DNA of 18,338 bases from Candidatus Hydrogenedentota bacterium (GTDB taxonomy: Bacteria > Hydrogenedentota > Hydrogenedentia > Hydrogenedentales > SLHB01), in assembly GCA_003552485.1 (NCBI GenBank), contig PUMX01000066.1:1-18338 (forward strand), read 5' to 3'. This document shows positions 15,556 to 18,338 of the stretch, piece by piece; within the stretch, counting starts at the first letter, position 1, and the number at the start of each line of letters is the position of its first letter. The position numbers were made by a program, and so were the translations under genes. A model generated the notes under the pieces. That model saw nothing but the letters and a program-made list of their open reading frames with translations, ran no database searches and was not told the origin of the DNA.

Positions 15556-17061
15556 ATGAGTTTACAAAAGGAATTCCGCGCGCAGTGTTGGCGAATCCGT
15601 TTTCTTCACGCTTTCTTGGCCGCCGTAGTGACGGTAGGGGCTGTTCCGCTGGCGGCGGCCGCTGAACCGCCCACAGCCGAGGAGGTCGACGACGGCATTG
15701 TGCGCGCGGCCAAAGCGTTCAGTGGCTTGTCATACAAGGGCGGATATCCGTTCATGGTCTCCGCCGACCTGCAGGTCCGGTATGACGCCGGACATGGTGT
15801 CAAGAATCCTTTCCCGGATGAAACGTACATAACCATCGAACCGCCTGGAACCCCGTCGGTAGGGCGCACGTTTCTTCGAGCCTACCGCGCCACCGGCGAC
15901 GAACAGCTACTCGATATGGCCAAGGAAGTCGGCGACGCGCTGGCCACGGTGCAACTTGATGTCGGCGGCTGGCGGATGCGGCAACCGCTCAGCGATGAAT
16001 GGACGGACCGGCATGTCGATGCGCCTCACTCCTATCGCCGCCCTCCGCAAGCTGATTTTGACGACGCCCGCACCCAGGGGCCAACGATGTTTTTCATCGA
16101 ACTGATTCGCGACGGTTCCGATGAAGAACGGCACAAGGAAGCGCTGGACAAAGCACTGAACTTGTTCCTCGAAGCGCAGTATCCCAGCGGCGGGTGGCCT
16201 CAATACTACCCATTGGAAACGGAAGACGGTCACTCCGACCTCGACAACTACCGGCGTTATCACCATATCAACGACGCCAGCATACCCGACTGCATGGAAG
16301 TGCTGCTGTATGCGTATGAAACTTTCGGCGAGGACGAACACTTCGAGGCCTTCATTCGAGCCGCGGACTGGTTGCTCGAAGTGCGGCTGCCCGATGCGGC
16401 CTGGGCGCAACAGTACCACGACGACTTTGTAAAGGGACCAAAGAAGCCCAATAGCCCTGCGCCTGGGCGTTGGTTCGAGCCCATGGCGATTACGGCAGGA
16501 GAGACCCCCGCTGTGCTTGATATCCTCAAGGAAGTCTGGCTCAAAACCGGCGATGACCGGTACGTCGAGCCGTTTGACGAAGTCGCCGATTGGTACGAGC
16601 GATCGCGGCTCGAAGACGGCCGTTGGGCGCGCTTCTATGAGCTGCACACCAACCGTCCGCTCTATTGCACGCCGGACCGTGTCATCACTTATTCCGACGA
16701 GGACTTGAGGCCCGGCTATGCTTGGAAGGGCAATTGGGGTCAGCGCGCTTTGAGGACCATCGAGCGCGTAAAAGAATCGGGACGGAATGCTATTCTCGAG
16801 GAACGCGCGGCTGAACCCGATGACGAGGCATTCGAACGGCTCGGCCGGCGTGCGCGCGAAGCGCTCGATGCGCTTGACGAACGCGGCTTCTGGCTCGAAG
16901 AGCGCAGCGACGCCGCCGAGCGTCCCACCTCGGGCCATGTGGCGGTCTCGGAATATGACGGACGCGAAGACGAATTCATTTCGGCAGGCCTGTTCAACCG
17001 CCGCATGAAGCAACTCACGGATTACCTCAAGGCCCTGCAGGCGCGGGAGCAGAGCGACTAA
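15556..17061 (+). CDS. Secreted PL10-like pectate lyase
   Basis: Exported polysaccharide lyase candidate of 501 residues that would cleave polygalacturonate by beta-elimination. A signal peptide spans about residues 1-36 (HAFLAAVVTVGAVPLAAAA before EPP). The alpha/alpha-toroid body carries PL10-type landmarks: SYKGGYP near 55, VGRTFLRAYRATGDEQLL, the hallmark QYPSGGWPQYYPL (208-220), HHINDASI with D240, AWAQQYHDDF, and GRWFEP with R305. The last sits where PL10 enzymes have an R-x-FEP segment and may be catalytic. FYELHTNRPLYCTPDR and TYSDEDLRPGYAW complete the domain. The C-terminal 110 residues are charged and helical. GGAGAG about 9 nt before ATG 15556 supports the start. It lies 91 bp after oxidoreductase copy 2, probably in one transcript. 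Activity on pectin itself is not proven by sequence; other uronides are possible. Confidence 0.87.
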   Translation: MSLQKEFRAQCWRIRFLHAFLAAVVTVGAVPLAAAAEPPTAEEVDDGIVRAAKAFSGLSYKGGYPFMVSADLQVRYDAGHGVKNPFPDETYITIEPPGTPSVGRTFLRAYRATGDEQLLDMAKEVGDALATVQLDVGGWRMRQPLSDEWTDRHVDAPHSYRRPPQADFDDARTQGPTMFFIELIRDGSDEERHKEALDKALNLFLEAQYPSGGWPQYYPLETEDGHSDLDNYRRYHHINDASIPDCMEVLLYAYETFGEDEHFEAFIRAADWLLEVRLPDAAWAQQYHDDFVKGPKKPNSPAPGRWFEPMAITAGETPAVLDILKEVWLKTGDDRYVEPFDEVADWYERSRLEDGRWARFYELHTNRPLYCTPDRVITYSDEDLRPGYAWKGNWGQRALRTIERVKESGRNAILEERAAEPDDEAFERLGRRAREALDALDERGFWLEERSDAAERPTSGHVAVSEYDGREDEFISAGLFNRRMKQLTDYLKALQAREQSD

Positions 17062-17169
17062 GTCAAGCGTGAGCAGGAACCCTTGTTTACGGAAGAAATA
17101 GGGGCAATGCCGCCGTCCGATTTCTTTCCGAAACCCAAAGCGCATGTACGTAAGAGGATTCACACTGCA

Positions 17170-17580
17170 ATGAAATTTGAACATGTAGCATTTAATGTGC
17201 CCGAACCCGCCGCCATGGCGGCATGGTACGAAATCCACCTCGGTTTGGAAATTGTGCGGGCTCTAAGCCAAGCGCCTCATACCCACTTCTTGCGGGACAG
17301 TAGCGGCGCGATGATGCTGGAAATCTATCAAAACCCGCCGGACAGCGTGCCGGAGTACTGCAAAATGGATCCGCTTCTTTTCCATCTCGCTTTCGTGTCT
17401 GAAGATCCCAGCAAAGACAAGCAACGTCTTCTCAACGCGGGCGCAAAACTCGAGGAAGAGCTTCATTTGGATGACGGCTCGCACATCGTCATGCTTCGTG
17501 ATCCCTGGGGCGTGTGTTTCCAGTTGTGCAAGCGTGGCGTCCCCTTGCTGGCGGACCAACACCAGGACGTGGCCGGATGA
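17170..17580 (+). CDS. VOC (glyoxalase/bleomycin-resistance/dioxygenase) superfamily protein
   Basis: Small cytoplasmic protein of 136 residues with the paired beta-alpha-beta-beta-beta modules of the VOC fold. Candidate metal ligands are H5 (FEHVAFNV), E51 (MMLEIYQN) and H72 (LFHLAFVSED). The fourth position in RDPWGVCFQL is Q118 where Glu is usual, so metal binding may be altered or absent. ATG 17170 is chosen because it begins at the first strand of the fold and has AGAGGA upstream; an open frame back to a TTG at 17083 adds 29 residues of non-conserved sequence. The gene overlaps the following zinc-finger gene by ATGA, which implies coupled translation. Possible roles are lyase, epimerase or resistance functions; none can be chosen from sequence. 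Confidence 0.88.
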   Translation: MKFEHVAFNVPEPAAMAAWYEIHLGLEIVRALSQAPHTHFLRDSSGAMMLEIYQNPPDSVPEYCKMDPLLFHLAFVSEDPSKDKQRLLNAGAKLEEELHLDDGSHIVMLRDPWGVCFQLCKRGVPLLADQHQDVAG

Positions 17581-18200
17581 CCACGCCAACGTCCTATGGT
17601 TTCTGCCAACTGTGCGGAGAGCGAATCGTCAAGACGGCCGCGTCTCGCCACGTGAAGAAATGCCTCGGCACAAGAGCCAACAAGGACGCAAGCTTGTCCG
17701 ACATTATGCTCATTCGCGCGCAATCGAAGCGGAGTAAGCGTTATTGGCTGTACTTCGGGGTCTCGCTCCACGCGCAACTCGACGAGATGGATCGCGCATT
17801 GAGACGGTTATGGCTCGAATGTTGCGATCATCTCAGCGAATTTTACCGGGACAAGAAACGTTACACGCTGGCTAAATCGAAAACCTTCGACGAAGTCTTC
17901 CATTTCGATGATAGGCCTATCGAATACATATACGATTACGGCTCAAGCACGGAACTGACCCTAACCCACGTGGGCGAATTTCGCGCTCCACTGAGCGACA
18001 CGATAGAACTCCTGGCGCGCAATGAGGCGCCCGTGTGGCCGTGTGGCGTATGCGGCGAAGCAGCCGCCTATGTGTGGGATACGGCGGCTCGTGATCAGCG
18101 TCCGTTTCTGTGTGAAGAACACGCCCATTTGGGTGATGGGGACATGATGTTGCCGGTGATTAATTCACCGCGAATGGGTGTTTGCGGCTACACGGGATAA
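17577..18200 (+). CDS. Plasmid pRiA4b ORF-3-like (IS1096 passenger TnpR-type) zinc-finger protein
   Basis: Protein of 207 residues of the pRiA4b ORF-3-like family, whose function is unknown despite names that come from mobile elements. The N-terminus has C10-x2-C13 with H25-x3-C29, a CCHC zinc-finger pattern. The family core follows: YWLYFGVSLHAQLDEMDRAL, RLWLECCDHLSEFY, IEYIYDYGSSTELTL, and LLARNEAPVWPC. A second zinc pattern is C156-x2-C159 with C179-x2-H182. The C-terminus is LPVINSPRMGVCGYTG, a signature I recall as typical of the family. ATG 17577 overlaps the VOC stop as ATGA; a frame from 17514 is open but would bury this coupling. No transposase, inverted repeat or target duplication is near, so it appears to be a resident gene. 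Nucleic-acid binding is plausible but unproven. Confidence 0.85.
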   Translation: MTTPTSYGFCQLCGERIVKTAASRHVKKCLGTRANKDASLSDIMLIRAQSKRSKRYWLYFGVSLHAQLDEMDRALRRLWLECCDHLSEFYRDKKRYTLAKSKTFDEVFHFDDRPIEYIYDYGSSTELTLTHVGEFRAPLSDTIELLARNEAPVWPCGVCGEAAAYVWDTAARDQRPFLCEEHAHLGDGDMMLPVINSPRMGVCGYTG

Positions 18201-18275
18201 GCACACGCCCCCATAGGAGGGAGTGAGTCCTGGGCCCCAGCGCCGAACATCAGCATTAGTGAAGGAGGCGCAACC

Positions 18276-18338
18276 ATGAACAAAGATCAACGCGCGAATC
18301 ACTCCCCCACCCGCCGAGGCTTTCTGAGAACGGCGGCC
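18276..18338 (+). CDS. Start of a Tat-exported protein (3' partial)
   Basis: Only the first 21 codons are in the window: MNKDQRANHSPTRRGFLRTA and one more Ala. S/T-R-R-G-F-L is a twin-arginine motif followed by the start of an Ala-rich core. GAAGGAGG lies 7 nt before the ATG, a strong ribosome binding site. The gene follows the zinc-finger gene by 75 bp. The mature domain is beyond the edge, so family is unknown. Leaders of this kind in such genomes often belong to Gfo/Idh/MocA or sulfatase-type proteins, but that is only expectation. Confidence 0.65.
   Translation, partial: MNKDQRANHSPTRRGFLRTAA

Noticed and set aside
15907..17238. 443-codon open frame on the minus strand
   Set aside because: It lies antisense to the PL10-like lyase, whose signal peptide and family motifs are clear. 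Long antisense frames are common in GC-rich genes, and its translation shows no recognisable motif.
17577..18200. Insertion sequence suggested by the IS1096 passenger family name
   Set aside because: No transposase, terminal inverted repeats or target duplications are visible, and the gene is coupled to the VOC gene by ATGA.

Overview
The window is GC-rich bacterial chromosome with long runs of exported-protein genes. Tat-exported Gfo/Idh/MocA oxidoreductases, secreted beta-propeller proteins, a PL10-type pectate lyase and thrombospondin-type-3 calcium repeats are a mix I associate with Planctomycetes/PVC relatives or Candidatus Hydrogenedentes. That lineage call is inference; no marker gene is present. 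I see no rRNA, tRNA, CRISPR array, transposase or phage gene.

Layout: (1) 1-1680, plus strand: the 3' part of an ExbB/TolQ/MotA-type proton channel, then a two-domain universal stress protein. (2) 1697-6625, minus strand: a 1097-residue exported modular protein (propeller-like N-terminus, GATase-like middle, calcium repeats, IPT/TIG), followed downstream by a hexapeptide-repeat acyltransferase and a HAD-like hydrolase. The last two are 10 bp apart and form a pair. (3) 6809-8194, plus strand: a secreted BNR_4-type beta-propeller protein resembling the PL24/PL25 lyase fold. (4) 8257-11868, minus strand: a four-gene cluster reading GDPD, Tat-exported ADPRM-like metallophosphoesterase, secreted GH43/GH32-like propeller, DUF1349 protein, with a good candidate promoter upstream. 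(5) 12403-18338, plus strand: two tandem Tat-exported Gfo/Idh/MocA paralogs (about 85% identical by hand count), a secreted PL10-like pectate lyase, a VOC/glyoxalase protein overlapping by 4 bp a zinc-finger pRiA4b ORF-3-like protein, and the start of another Tat-exported protein cut by the window end.

Function: most of the window looks like accessory machinery for handling polysaccharides and phosphodiesters outside the cytoplasm. Lyase-like and glycosidase-like proteins would cut glycans. Exported NAD(P)-fold oxidoreductases could act on the released sugars. The GDPD/ADPRM-like pair would release phosphate or alcohol groups from phosphodiesters. No SusC/SusD pair or TonB receptor is visible, but the partial ExbB-type channel at the left edge could energise outer-membrane transport. 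The least familiar elements are the four-gene phosphodiester/glycan cluster, the tandem oxidoreductases with unrelated upstream regions, and the translationally coupled VOC plus zinc-finger pair.
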